A DNA stretch of 48,716 bases from Isotricha intestinalis (taxonomy: Eukaryota > Ciliophora > Litostomatea > Vestibuliferida > Isotrichidae). Shown here piece by piece: positions 38,766 through 48,509 of the stretch. Every line of letters begins with the position of its first letter. Within the stretch, counting starts at the first letter, position 1. The translations under genes were made by a program, and so were the position numbers. The notes beneath the pieces are model-generated. The model ran no database searches. It was not told the DNA's origin and worked only from the letters and a program-made list of their open reading frames with translations. The stretch spans positions 1 to 48,716 of the forward strand of contig JAJJLU010000422.1 in assembly GCA_023807065.1 (NCBI GenBank). Direction: 5' to 3'.

Positions 38766-39719
38766 TTATTTATTTTGTTTTAATTTTAGAAAAAAATCTT
38801 TATCAAAAATCATTTTTTGATTAAATAATTGTGAATTTGATTTTTTTATTTTTCTAATGTTTCTTGAGTTAAATTTATTATTTTCTAAAATATAATTATT
38901 AAAAATTGGATTATTTAAATAAGAATTTATAAAAGGATTTTTTGTTTTTATATTTGAATTCTCTTTTAATAAATCTACTTTTATTTTATTAATTTTATAT
39001 TTATTATTATAATTCATAATATTATAATTAATATTATAATTATTTTTTTTTCCAATTGAATGAAATATTCTTACTTCTTTTATTTTAAAATTATTATTAT
39101 TAATGTTATTTGTATTTATACCTTGATTTATTGTTTTATAACTAATAGTTTTTTTATTTCTTGAATCTAATTCTTTATTCTTTTCTAAACTATTATTAAT
39201 TAAAACTATAAAACTATTTTTTCTTGAATCATAATCTTTTATGCTTTTATTATTAACATTTTTTAACTGCATAAAATTCTTTATGCTTTGATTCTTTTTT
39301 ATTTTGAAATAATTATTGATATAATTATTTATATTAAGATTTATTTTTGAATTATTTTTAAAAGAAAAATCTTTTTTTTTACTTAGAGATAAACTACTTG
39401 ACTTATTATTAATTTTATCTTTAGATATATCATCAATAGAATGAAATGAATTTTTAATTTTAATTTTTTTTTTGTTATTCATTACATCAGAATTATTTCT
39501 ATTATGAAAAAAGACAATTTTCTTTGGGAAATTTATTAAAGGATATTCTTCTTTATTTTCTTTAATTTCTTTTTGTTCTTTTTTTTCAATTTTTTGAAAT
39601 TTTTGAAGTTGTTTTAAAATGTTATAAAGAGAAGAATATTTAAAATGAGCTCCATATTCATAAAAATGATGATCAGATTCTTCTTTATAATAAAGTCCTT
39701 TATAATCTTCATTATTCAT
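38766..39719 (-). CDS. Basic Asn/Lys-rich protein with conserved-looking N-terminus
   Basis: A 317-residue protein with ATG at 39719 and TAA stop. The first 45 residues look like a small folded motif: ESDHHFYEYGAHFKYSSLYN, then a helix ILKQLQKFQ. I recall GAHF(K/E)Y-like strings near the N-termini of unnamed proteins in ciliates and other protists but cannot name the family. The remaining 270 residues are a strongly basic, Asn/Lys/Ser-rich low-complexity chain with repeated short NNYN and KIK stretches and no membrane segment. The basic tail suggests binding to microtubules, nucleic acid or membranes; this is a guess from charge. It is divergent from the IP3R-like gene, with 290 bp between starts. 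Confidence 0.7.
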   Translation of the reverse strand: MNNEDYKGLYYKEESDHHFYEYGAHFKYSSLYNILKQLQKFQKIEKKEQKEIKENKEEYPLINFPKKIVFFHNRNNSDVMNNKKKIKIKNSFHSIDDISKDKINNKSSSLSLSKKKDFSFKNNSKINLNINNYINNYFKIKKNQSIKNFMQLKNVNNKSIKDYDSRKNSFIVLINNSLEKNKELDSRNKKTISYKTINQGINTNNINNNNFKIKEVRIFHSIGKKNNYNINYNIMNYNNKYKINKIKVDLLKENSNIKTKNPFINSYLNNPIFNNYILENNKFNSRNIRKIKKSNSQLFNQKMIFDKDFFLKLKQNK

Positions 39720-40009
39720 TTAATTAATTTATTTAATGTAAAAAAAAATAAAAAAATCGAAAAAAAAAGATAATTAAAATTTTATTATTTTTGATAAAAA
39801 AATTTATATCAAGAAATTATCATTATTAATTTATATTTTATTTTTGTTTATTCTAAATTTCTTAAATTTATTTATAAATTATTGTTCTTCTATTCGTATT
39901 AAAAATAATTAAACCAAATAAAAAAATAACAAATAAATATAAATTAAGCAACAAATAAAAAATAAATTATAATTAAAAATTAAATATACAAAAAAAAAAC
40001 TTTTAAAAA

Positions 40010-43000
40010 ATGTCAACCGAAAAAAAAAGGCATCCATATATATCTTTATTATCAAAACAAAATTTATTAGAATATGAAGGTTGTTCAAGTTCAAATCAAG
40101 ATACTACAGATTTAAAATTTTATATTTGTTCACTTCAAGATTCTTCAACATATATATTATGTGAATTTTGTAAAAAAAAATGTCATGGAGATCATGACTA
40201 TGAAAGTATTCATAGATTAATTAATGAAAGTGGAGAACATAAATGTCAATGTGCAATTGATAATCACAAAAAATGTGAAAAAGCAAATTCATGTTTTTAT
40301 CAAAAAATTTGTGGATTTTTACCTAATATTGGATATTATAATTTAGATGGAATTAATTATTGTCCTATTTGTACTTTTGCTTGTAATACTAAAAAAGTTA
40401 AAAATAAAAGAAAATTAAAAAATGAAGAAGTTGAAAATTTAATTAATAATAATAAAAAAATTTGTCAATGTCAAAATCATATTATGGGAAATTCACATTT
40501 AATCCAAAGTGATATGTACAGACATAAGAAATTAACTGGAAGTGTTAGAAATTTAAATTTTAATATTTTTGGGAAGGATGATTTATTAAAAAAAATTTGT
40601 ATAGATTATTTAGTTAATAATATTATTAAATGTAAAAATGCAAAATTAGATAATATAAGATTAAAATTTTTAGATGATTCTAATATACAAGATATTTTAC
40701 GTTTATTTTATATTTTTTCAATGCATTTTAGAAATAAATATTTTTATATTTTATCTTCTTTAATTGAATACAATGATATTGAAAATGATGATGAATCTAA
40801 TTTAAAATTTAATAAAGAATTATTTCAAGAAGAAATTATTTTATCATCAATTCCTTCTCCTCCTGGAAGTCTAAATAAATATAAAAGATTAAAAGCTCAA
40901 ATGTATTTAGCAAATTTACTTTTTTCTTATAAAATCAGGAAATTTCATATTGATAATTTCAATAAATGGAATATTTATACTATTCAAAATATGAATATTT
41001 ATCAAAGATTTGATTTAATAATTAATGCAACGAATAAAGTAAATAATAATGAATTTGAAGATTATAAAAAAATTATTAATATAATTTTAGATATTTATGA
41101 AAGAATATTAAAAGAACATTCTTCAGATTATAATTTAGTTAAAGATATGAAAAAAGAAATTCTTCCTTGTTTTTGTAAAACAATTAAATATGTGATTAAA
41201 TATCATTTATTTTCAAATGAAAAAGATGATTCTTTTTATGATCAAGTTTGTACAATTTTTTTTGATTTAATTTCTAAAACAATTGATATATTAAGAGAAA
41301 TAAGAAAAAAAGAAGAATTAGAAATTGAAGAAAAAGAAAAAAACGAAAAAAAACTTGCAAAAAAAAGTGATTTTGATAATAAAGATGATAATAAAGAATT
41401 AGGTTTAAATGAAACATGTTTTAAAAATAGAAAATTAAATTTACCACAAGAAGATATTGATAAAATTCTTAATGATTTTTCTTTAAGAAGTTTTAATAAT
41501 TTAAATAAAGAATCTAAAGGACTAATTGTTAATGATAAAGATGAAAGTTTTAATTTTTCTGATTCATCACCAACTTTAATTTTAAAATCAATATTTTATT
41601 TTTTATTATATTCTAATGATAAAAGTATTAAAAAGTTATTAGATAAAAAAACTAAAAATTTTTCTTGTATTATTAGTGATCCCCCTAATCATATCAATAA
41701 TATTCAAAATATATTTTATTCAATTTTTAATGAATTTCCTAATATTGTTGAAGGAAGAAATAAAGAAGTTTTTGATGAAATTAGTAAATTAATATTTTCT
41801 TTTATGTTTAAAAAAGAAAATAATTTTTATTATCTTCAATTTAATAATTTGAAAATAATCGATGGACAAGAAAAATATTTTGAATCAAATAAATTAAATC
41901 AAAATCATAAAGAATATTTAGATAAAATTATAGATCAATTAAGGATGAACTCAAGAAAATATTTTACTTATGAAATTAAATATAAAGAATATTGTGATAG
42001 AATAGAATTAATTTTACAAGATTTTCAATTATTTATTATAAATAATTTTAAATTAGAAAATTTAGAATTGGAATATTTATGTTTTGTAAAAAAAGCAAAT
42101 CCTCATTCAATGAAAAAAATAAAAGATTTTCAGAAAATTGTAAATAATTCAAATTTATTTATTGCTTTAGAAGAAATAATTCAAATTATAGGTCAAGCTT
42201 CTAATTTTTTAAATAGGGAATTTTCTGAAAATACGAAAATGATTCCTTCTTTAAAAACAAGAAAATTTTTATTAAAATTTTTATATTTAATGATGTATAG
42301 AAATTATGATAATACAACTTTAATATTAAATTTTAATGGAAATTCCTTTGCACTTTTTTTTGATTTTGCACAAAAAGAATTTTTTGATTTTATGAATAGA
42401 GTTATTGAAATATGCTTTTCAACAGAATATTATTTTGCAAATATGCAATTTTTAATTAAAGTTATTAAAGGATTAAAAGTTTCAATTTGTAAATTTAGAT
42501 CTGATAAATTTATATCATTATTAGCTGATTATATTATAATAATAGATAATGTATTAAAAAATTTAAAAAATTACAGAAATTTATGTTTTGATTTTTCTGA
42601 AATTCTTAAAGATGGTCTTTCTCTTGACACAGGAACAAAAAAAATTTCTAAATTAATTACTGATTATTTAGAAGATCCAAAAAAAGAAAAATATAATCCT
42701 GATAATTATAGTAATTCTTTTGTTGAAAAATTAGTTATAAATTATATTCAATATGCAGGAAGTATTCTTGAATCAGATATTTCCAAATATATTATCAATT
42801 TAAATTCAATTGATTATATTTCATATAATACTTTAAATAAAAATTTCATTGAAAAAATAAGAAAAAATGAAATTGATTTTAATCCTCTATTTATTTATCC
42901 TATTATAAGATATACTATATTAAAAAAAAAACCTTTTTACTTGAATTTTATTATGAGTAAAGAATATATGAAACATATTTTTACGGCTTTTGATGATAAA

Positions 43001-46000
43001 GCTATAAATTATAAATCAAAAAATTTTGAATTTTTTGTAGCTATTAATCAATATCCTTATAACGAAATTAATGAAGAAACTTTTCCTAAAATTATTGAAA
43101 AAGAATGTGAAATTGTTTTTAATTTCTTTGAATTTTTAAATTGTGTTTTAATTCATTTTAAAGATTATATGCAAATATATATTGAAAATGGAAATACATT
43201 CTTTAATTCTTATCTTCAATTAAAAGTATTTTTATTTAGATTTTTTGAATTCTTAATCAAAAACTTATTTTTTGGAATTAAATGTTTAGAAGTTTATTTA
43301 TCTTTTATAGAAGGAAAAAAATATAAATTATTATTTGAAATAATAAATAATATGTTATATGTAATAGAATTATTTTATTTAAATATTAATAAAATTGAAG
43401 ATATTATAACTCAAGATTCAAATCATATTGAATATAGAATTTTTGAAAATTCAAAAATATTTCATAATATAGAAAGATTTTCAATAATATTAAATCCAAA
43501 TCATGAAAATTTAATTAAAAAAATAAGAAAACTTTCAAGTAAAATTGCTAGTTTTGATTTTTATGAAGTTTCATCTTATTGTAAATATTTTGAATCTGTT
43601 TTACAATTAATTGTTTTTGACGCTGGAGATTTAGTGAATTTAAATATAGATGATCCCTTTATTGATAATATTTCTAATAAATATTTAGAAGCTTTAAATG
43701 GAGAAAATGAATTTATTAATTTTCAAGATGATTCAATTGGAATTAAGATAATATTAGATTATGCTATTTTTAAAATATTTGAGAATGAAAAATTATCTTC
43801 TTTAAATTTAGAAAAAATCCCTTGTTTGCATTATTTAATTAATATACTTGGTCATTTCTCAGACTTAAATTATAAGAAATCACTTTCAGAAAAAGAAAAA
43901 TTAAAAGATGAAATGAGTGAATCTCTTTCTAAAATAATAAATCCTTATCTTCATTTAATGTGTTTTAGTGTTTTATGTGAAAATATTAAAATGTTAGAAT
44001 TACCAAGATTTTTACATTCATATAATATTCATTGTAATATTAATGTGTTAATGACTAGATTTTTTCAAATTTTATGTGAAGGAAATATGATTTCAATGAA
44101 ACAATATTTATTTGAACAAAAATTAAATGTTGAAGAAGAAAATGTTAATGATAAAAAAAGTATAGAAAAATTTTTAAAATTAAAAATAAATAAAAATATT
44201 AATGAAGCTTATTTTAATATTATTCAAGATGATAATGAATTAAAGAAAAAGGTAAGTATGGAAAAGAAAAAAGTTGAATTTGAAAAACAAAAAATAGATG
44301 ATTCAATAAAATATAATTTTTTTAATATTTTAAGTCAAAATATGGTATTTTTAGTCAAAAATTTTAATCAAGATGAAAGAACAACTCTTCTTCCTATGAT
44401 AAATAAAAAAACAAATGAATATTTTTTCAAAAATATTACAAAAATGTTTGGAGGATATAAAGATTTATTAATAGAAATGATTCAAGGATATGATTTTAAA
44501 GAAGATATTTTTTCAGAAAGTATATATAAAGAATTAAAAGGAATTGATTGTCAATTTTATTTTTTATGTTCTCAATTTTCAATATTATTTAATTATCTCA
44601 ATACATTTAATTCTTTAACTGAAGATATAAGATATTATTTCCTTCAAATCATTTTAACTATATTAAAACAAGATTATTATTTCGATTTTAATAAAATTAA
44701 CTTTTTAAAAGTTTTTTTACCAATAAGAGATTTAGAAAAATTTCCAGGAAGAATTATATCAGATATTCATTGGAGATATATTTTAAATTACGGAAGAGAA
44801 GATAAAATAGACAATAAATTTATATATTATTTATATGAAGAACAAGATTTAAAAGATATGTGTAATGCTTATAAAAATAATTCTAAAATAAAAGAAGATA
44901 TTTATCTTAAAATGGGAAGTTTAATATTTTTAATTTTAGAAATTTTAAAAGATAAATATAAGATACCAGAAGTTGTTGAATCTTTTGAACTTATTGATGA
45001 TACTTTTGAAAATGCAATTAATCATGGCGATGAAATTTCTAATTTTTTTATTATTGGTGGTAATCAGATTTCAACTAATGAAAAAAAACAAAAAGTTAAT
45101 TTAAGATCTTTTGCTAAATTAACTAGAAAAGATTATTGTTTATTTAATAGACTTATTATAAATAAAAAAAAAACAAATACAAATATTAGTAAATATTTAA
45201 GTGATATTATTCGATATTCTGAAGAAGAAAAAGAGAAAGAGAAAGAGAAAGAAAAAGAAAAAAATAAAGAAAATGAAGGAAATAAAGAGAAAAATAAAAA
45301 TGAAGAAGAAGAAACAAAAAGGAAAAAAATAATATTTGAAAAAATTAAAAGAATGAGAATGTTTGGATTTAAATTTTATAATAAAATTTTAAAACCAATT
45401 GAAATTGGAAGAATTATTCGAAATGATAAAAATAATGAAGAACAAACTTTTTTTAATAAAACAGTTTATTATCAAGAAATTCAACAAACTTATATGATTG
45501 ATAAAGAAATAATAAAAGAATTTAACACTGTTGCAAAAAGAGAAACAAGAACAGATAAATTAAAAAGTTTATTAGATCAATTAAAATATATTAAAAAAAT
45601 AGTAATGTATAAAACTCAAAATTATATTAATCCAAAATATGATTTTTTGTATAATTTTAATTATGATAATATTGATAAATTAAATTTTGTTTTATGCTTG
45701 ATTTTGAATTTAATGTTTCTAACATCTTTAAACAATGATCCTTTAAAAAAATTATTTTTATCAAAAATAACTAATATAATAGAATGTATTTTAGTTTTTA
45801 TAAACATAATATTTCTTTTAATTTTCTTTTTCATAAAGTATCCATTATATGTTTACTTATATAAAGAAACATTTAAAGAAGAATCAAAAACAAAAGAAAT
45901 AAAAAAAAATTTTTCTTTTTATTGGGAAATTTACATATGGAATTCATTTTTAAATAATCAAGAAACAAATTTAATGATATTAGTTTCAATTATAGGAATA

Positions 46001-46696
46001 TTATCAATATTTACAAATGCAGATGTAATATTTTTAAGTATTCAATTATTAATAATTGGAAAATTCTTAGATACTATAAAAGATATATTATTTGCCTTTA
46101 TAAAAAAATTAGGGGAATTATTTTCAATGATAGGTTTCTTAGCGATATTAATGTTTTTTTTTGCAAATTTAGATTTCTTTTTATTTAAAGAAGAATATAA
46201 TATTCAACAAGAAAATGGAGAAATATTAAAAGCATGTTCAACATTATTAGAATGTTATATAACATTATTTAATAATGGTGTAAGATCAGGAGGAGGAATA
46301 GCAGACATATTACCTGAAGTTTCATTTCATTCATTTAGATATTATTCAAGATATATTCATGATATGTTATTTTTCATTTTTGTCATTTTAATATTAACAA
46401 ATATGATTAACGGAGTTATTGTTACTACTTTTGGTCAATTAAGAGAAGAAGCTAATGAAAGAGAAGATGATATTGAAAATGTTTGTTTTATTTGTAATGC
46501 TCATAGAGATGAAATTGAATTAGGAAAAGAACATTTTGATGATCATCGTAAAAGACATAATGTTAAATTATATTTAAGATATTTAATTGCTTTGTTAATG
46601 ATGGAACAAAGTGATATGGATCAAGATCAATACTACATTAATGATTGTATTAATTCTGATTCTATTGATTTTTTCCCTAGGTTTAATAAAGAGTAA
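40010..46696 (+). CDS. IP3R/RyR-family calcium channel with UBR-box-like N-terminus
   Basis: A 2,228-residue intracellular calcium-release channel. The C-terminal pore module starts near 1893 with about six hydrophobic helices. The selectivity filter reads VRSGGGIADI (Gly2094-Asp2099), matching GGGVGD of IP3 receptors and GGGIGD of ryanodine receptors. It is followed by the inner helix (FVILILTNMINGVIVTTFGQ) and the family's zinc-linked C-terminal motif CFICNAHRDEI...FDDHRKRHN near 2158. The middle is a large helical solenoid; a RIH-type segment near 744-775 (SLKTRKFLLKFLYLMMY) fits the family. The N-terminus lacks the beta-trefoil MIR and IP3-binding core expected in the first 600 residues. 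Instead residues 40-90 carry a UBR-box-like finger: Cys40, Cys51, Cys54, Cys58, His59, His62, Cys79, Cys81. The chain is shorter than animal IP3R (about 2,700). Membrane of ER or alveoli is likely. Start ATG 40010, stop TAA. Confidence 0.9.
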   Translation: MSTEKKRHPYISLLSKQNLLEYEGCSSSNQDTTDLKFYICSLQDSSTYILCEFCKKKCHGDHDYESIHRLINESGEHKCQCAIDNHKKCEKANSCFYQKICGFLPNIGYYNLDGINYCPICTFACNTKKVKNKRKLKNEEVENLINNNKKICQCQNHIMGNSHLIQSDMYRHKKLTGSVRNLNFNIFGKDDLLKKICIDYLVNNIIKCKNAKLDNIRLKFLDDSNIQDILRLFYIFSMHFRNKYFYILSSLIEYNDIENDDESNLKFNKELFQEEIILSSIPSPPGSLNKYKRLKAQMYLANLLFSYKIRKFHIDNFNKWNIYTIQNMNIYQRFDLIINATNKVNNNEFEDYKKIINIILDIYERILKEHSSDYNLVKDMKKEILPCFCKTIKYVIKYHLFSNEKDDSFYDQVCTIFFDLISKTIDILREIRKKEELEIEEKEKNEKKLAKKSDFDNKDDNKELGLNETCFKNRKLNLPQEDIDKILNDFSLRSFNNLNKESKGLIVNDKDESFNFSDSSPTLILKSIFYFLLYSNDKSIKKLLDKKTKNFSCIISDPPNHINNIQNIFYSIFNEFPNIVEGRNKEVFDEISKLIFSFMFKKENNFYYLQFNNLKIIDGQEKYFESNKLNQNHKEYLDKIIDQLRMNSRKYFTYEIKYKEYCDRIELILQDFQLFIINNFKLENLELEYLCFVKKANPHSMKKIKDFQKIVNNSNLFIALEEIIQIIGQASNFLNREFSENTKMIPSLKTRKFLLKFLYLMMYRNYDNTTLILNFNGNSFALFFDFAQKEFFDFMNRVIEICFSTEYYFANMQFLIKVIKGLKVSICKFRSDKFISLLADYIIIIDNVLKNLKNYRNLCFDFSEILKDGLSLDTGTKKISKLITDYLEDPKKEKYNPDNYSNSFVEKLVINYIQYAGSILESDISKYIINLNSIDYISYNTLNKNFIEKIRKNEIDFNPLFIYPIIRYTILKKKPFYLNFIMSKEYMKHIFTAFDDKAINYKSKNFEFFVAINQYPYNEINEETFPKIIEKECEIVFNFFEFLNCVLIHFKDYMQIYIENGNTFFNSYLQLKVFLFRFFEFLIKNLFFGIKCLEVYLSFIEGKKYKLLFEIINNMLYVIELFYLNINKIEDIITQDSNHIEYRIFENSKIFHNIERFSIILNPNHENLIKKIRKLSSKIASFDFYEVSSYCKYFESVLQLIVFDAGDLVNLNIDDPFIDNISNKYLEALNGENEFINFQDDSIGIKIILDYAIFKIFENEKLSSLNLEKIPCLHYLINILGHFSDLNYKKSLSEKEKLKDEMSESLSKIINPYLHLMCFSVLCENIKMLELPRFLHSYNIHCNINVLMTRFFQILCEGNMISMKQYLFEQKLNVEEENVNDKKSIEKFLKLKINKNINEAYFNIIQDDNELKKKVSMEKKKVEFEKQKIDDSIKYNFFNILSQNMVFLVKNFNQDERTTLLPMINKKTNEYFFKNITKMFGGYKDLLIEMIQGYDFKEDIFSESIYKELKGIDCQFYFLCSQFSILFNYLNTFNSLTEDIRYYFLQIILTILKQDYYFDFNKINFLKVFLPIRDLEKFPGRIISDIHWRYILNYGREDKIDNKFIYYLYEEQDLKDMCNAYKNNSKIKEDIYLKMGSLIFLILEILKDKYKIPEVVESFELIDDTFENAINHGDEISNFFIIGGNQISTNEKKQKVNLRSFAKLTRKDYCLFNRLIINKKKTNTNISKYLSDIIRYSEEEKEKEKEKEKEKNKENEGNKEKNKNEEEETKRKKIIFEKIKRMRMFGFKFYNKILKPIEIGRIIRNDKNNEEQTFFNKTVYYQEIQQTYMIDKEIIKEFNTVAKRETRTDKLKSLLDQLKYIKKIVMYKTQNYINPKYDFLYNFNYDNIDKLNFVLCLILNLMFLTSLNNDPLKKLFLSKITNIIECILVFINIIFLLIFFFIKYPLYVYLYKETFKEESKTKEIKKNFSFYWEIYIWNSFLNNQETNLMILVSIIGILSIFTNADVIFLSIQLLIIGKFLDTIKDILFAFIKKLGELFSMIGFLAILMFFFANLDFFLFKEEYNIQQENGEILKACSTLLECYITLFNNGVRSGGGIADILPEVSFHSFRYYSRYIHDMLFFIFVILILTNMINGVIVTTFGQLREEANEREDDIENVCFICNAHRDEIELGKEHFDDHRKRHNVKLYLRYLIALLMMEQSDMDQDQYYINDCINSDSIDFFPRFNKE
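45221..45260 (+). repeat. GAGAAA hexamer repeat coding for Glu-Lys
   Basis: A purine-only tract of GAGAAA/GAAAAA units encodes about six Glu-Lys pairs in a charged cytosolic linker before the pore of the IP3R-like channel. Such a tract is prone to length change and may be a flexible or single-alpha-helix linker. Confidence 0.75.
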
Positions 46697-46967
46697 CTAT
46701 TTATTTTTGTGAAATGATTTTTTTAGTTTAAAAAATATTACTTTTTATTAAATAATATTTTAATAAGTTTAATTATTATTTAATCTTTTTTAAGTCATAT
46801 TATATTTTTATATTTGAATAATTTTACAATAGAAATTATCTTTAAAAGAAAAATTTTTCATACTTTTAAAATCTTTTTTTTTTCATAAATTATAATATGT
46901 CATTTCTTTAAAAAAAATTACAGCAAAAGCCAAAAATTAAAGAATTAAAAACAAATATAAAACATTT

Positions 46968-47726
46968 TTAATTCTTTTCTTCAGTTTTCTTTTCTTCCAT
47001 CTTAATATTCTCACAACTCTTATTATTATTGTTAATTTCATTATTATTACTTTTTTCTTCTAACTCATCATTTCTATTTCCAGAATTAATAACACCACCA
47101 CTATTATCAGTAATAACTTTATTACTTTCTGTAGTATTATTAAAATTATCATTAATAACATAAGGATTTTTTGGGAAATTAGTTCTTCCAGTTAATTGAT
47201 CACTTAACCATTTAATTCCAACTTCAAGTCCTTCTCCAGTCAAAGCTGAACAAGGTTGTATATGCCATATATGATCTTTAATTTTATCAAAATCATAAAT
47301 TTGAATTAAATCAGGTATTTTTTTACAAGTAATTAAATCTTGTTTATTTGCAAAAATTAATAAAATTGCATTTTTTAAAGCTTCATTTTTTAAAAGAAGA
47401 TAAAATTGATTTTTACTTTCTTCAAAATTTTCAAAATCGTTAGAATCAATAACATAAATTATAGCATCTGAATTTAAATAATATACATCCCATACACTTC
47501 TCATTTTTTCTTGTCCTCCTAAATCCCAAGCTTGCATTTTTACATTTTGATAATTTATTTCTTCTACATTTGATCCTATTGTTGGTGTTGTTTTTACAAA
47601 TTGTCCTAAAGATAATCTATATAATATTGAAGTCTTTCCTGCATTTTGAATTCCTAAAATTAATATTTTGAAATTGTTTTTACTACCTGAAAAAAAATCA
47701 AATATTTTAGTTATGAGAAATCCCAT
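46968..47726 (-). CDS. ARL5: ARF-like small GTPase, ARL5-like, with C-terminal tail
   Basis: A 252-residue ARF-family GTPase. The N-terminus MGFLITKIFDFF has the Gly2 for myristoylation and the amphipathic helix that anchors ARF proteins to membranes on GTP binding. Motifs are complete: P-loop GIQNAGKT (25-32), switch I TPTIGSNVEE with Thr49, WDLGGQ (67-72) with catalytic Gln72, NKQD (127-130) and CSAL (159-162). The strings PTIGSNVEEI, LLIFANKQD, IKDH.WHIQ and ALTGEGL match ARL5, which acts at the trans-Golgi in recruiting tethers such as GARP. The GTPase core ends near 178; about 74 extra residues follow, rich in Asn, Ser, Glu and Lys, which ordinary ARL5 (about 179 residues) lacks. Start ATG 47726, stop TAA. 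It is the last clear gene before the telomere. Confidence 0.92.
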   Translation of the reverse strand: MGFLITKIFDFFSGSKNNFKILILGIQNAGKTSILYRLSLGQFVKTTPTIGSNVEEINYQNVKMQAWDLGGQEKMRSVWDVYYLNSDAIIYVIDSNDFENFEESKNQFYLLLKNEALKNAILLIFANKQDLITCKKIPDLIQIYDFDKIKDHIWHIQPCSALTGEGLEVGIKWLSDQLTGRTNFPKNPYVINDNFNNTTESNKVITDNSGGVINSGNRNDELEEKSNNNEINNNNKSCENIKMEEKKTEEKN

Positions 47727-48222
47727 TTTTTTATTTTTTTAAAAGATAATTGTTATTTTAATTTCACAAAAGATTTATTAAAACTTATATATAAGTAATA
47801 AATGATTGAATATGTGAAATTTTCAAAATATAACTTTTTTAAAAGAAAACTTATATCTTCTAATATTTTTTTCATTATGAGAACGTAAATAATCAAACTC
47901 TAATATAAAGACTTTAGTATATTTCTTTATGAATGAAAAAAAATATTGGGTATTATTAATTGGAATTGAATTTAATTTGAATAATAATTTTTAAATTAAT
48001 TCATAAATATTTAAAAAAAATTTATTTTAAAGAGGGTAATATATTAATTTATAATATTTATTATTCTTAAAGGAATTTAAGAAAAAAAAAGAATTATAAG
48101 TTATTTAATTTATAATATTTTAACAAATAATTCAATAATCTTTTTCATGAATCTCAGATTAAAATAATAAGTTTAGTTATCAAAATTTTTTGAATATAAT
48201 ATTATCTCAATTTAAAAATAAA

Positions 48223-48240
48223 AAAATTAAAATTAAAATT
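48223..48240 (+). repeat. AAAATT hexamer repeat
   Basis: Three perfect tandem copies of AAAATT, continuing into AAAATAATTAATT, lie in the subtelomere; probably simple repeat slippage. Confidence 0.6.
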
Positions 48241-48371
48241 AAAATAATTAATTTTAGAAAATTTTAAATTATTATTAATTTTTTATACCTATAATCTGTA
48301 TTTTATCCTCATCATTTTCTAAACACATTTTTTTTTTACATACTAATTTTAATACAATTAATGTTAAATAT

Positions 48372-48509
48372 ATGAATTCTATTTTTAAAAATTCGAATAA
48401 GAATTATGAAATAATATGTAAAGATGAAAAAATTATTGCTGAAAAAAAAAAGTTGAAAAATAAGTTTCTTTATTTAACTATTAAAATCATTCTTGATTTT
48501 TTATATTAG
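48372..48509 (+). CDS. Doubtful 45-residue subtelomeric frame
   Basis: A short frame from ATG 48372 to TAG 48507-48509, reading MNSIFKNSNKNYEIICKDEK and ending in a Leu/Ile-rich stretch. Codon choice resembles the window's genes, but 45 codons can arise by chance in DNA like this. It would be the only gene here ending in TAG and lies about 170 bp from the telomere. It may be a remnant or chance frame. Confidence 0.15.
   Translation: MNSIFKNSNKNYEIICKDEKIIAEKKKLKNKFLYLTIKIILDFLY

Noticed and set aside
178..46696. A Tetrahymena- or Euplotes-type altered genetic code
   Set aside because: All long frames end at TAA or TGA close to where their families end, none contains internal stops, and neighbouring genes begin soon after. 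No stop needs to be read as an amino acid.
48372..48509. A confident subtelomeric gene
   Set aside because: The frame is only 45 codons, has no family resemblance and ends in TAG, unlike every other gene here; it is listed only as a doubtful frame.
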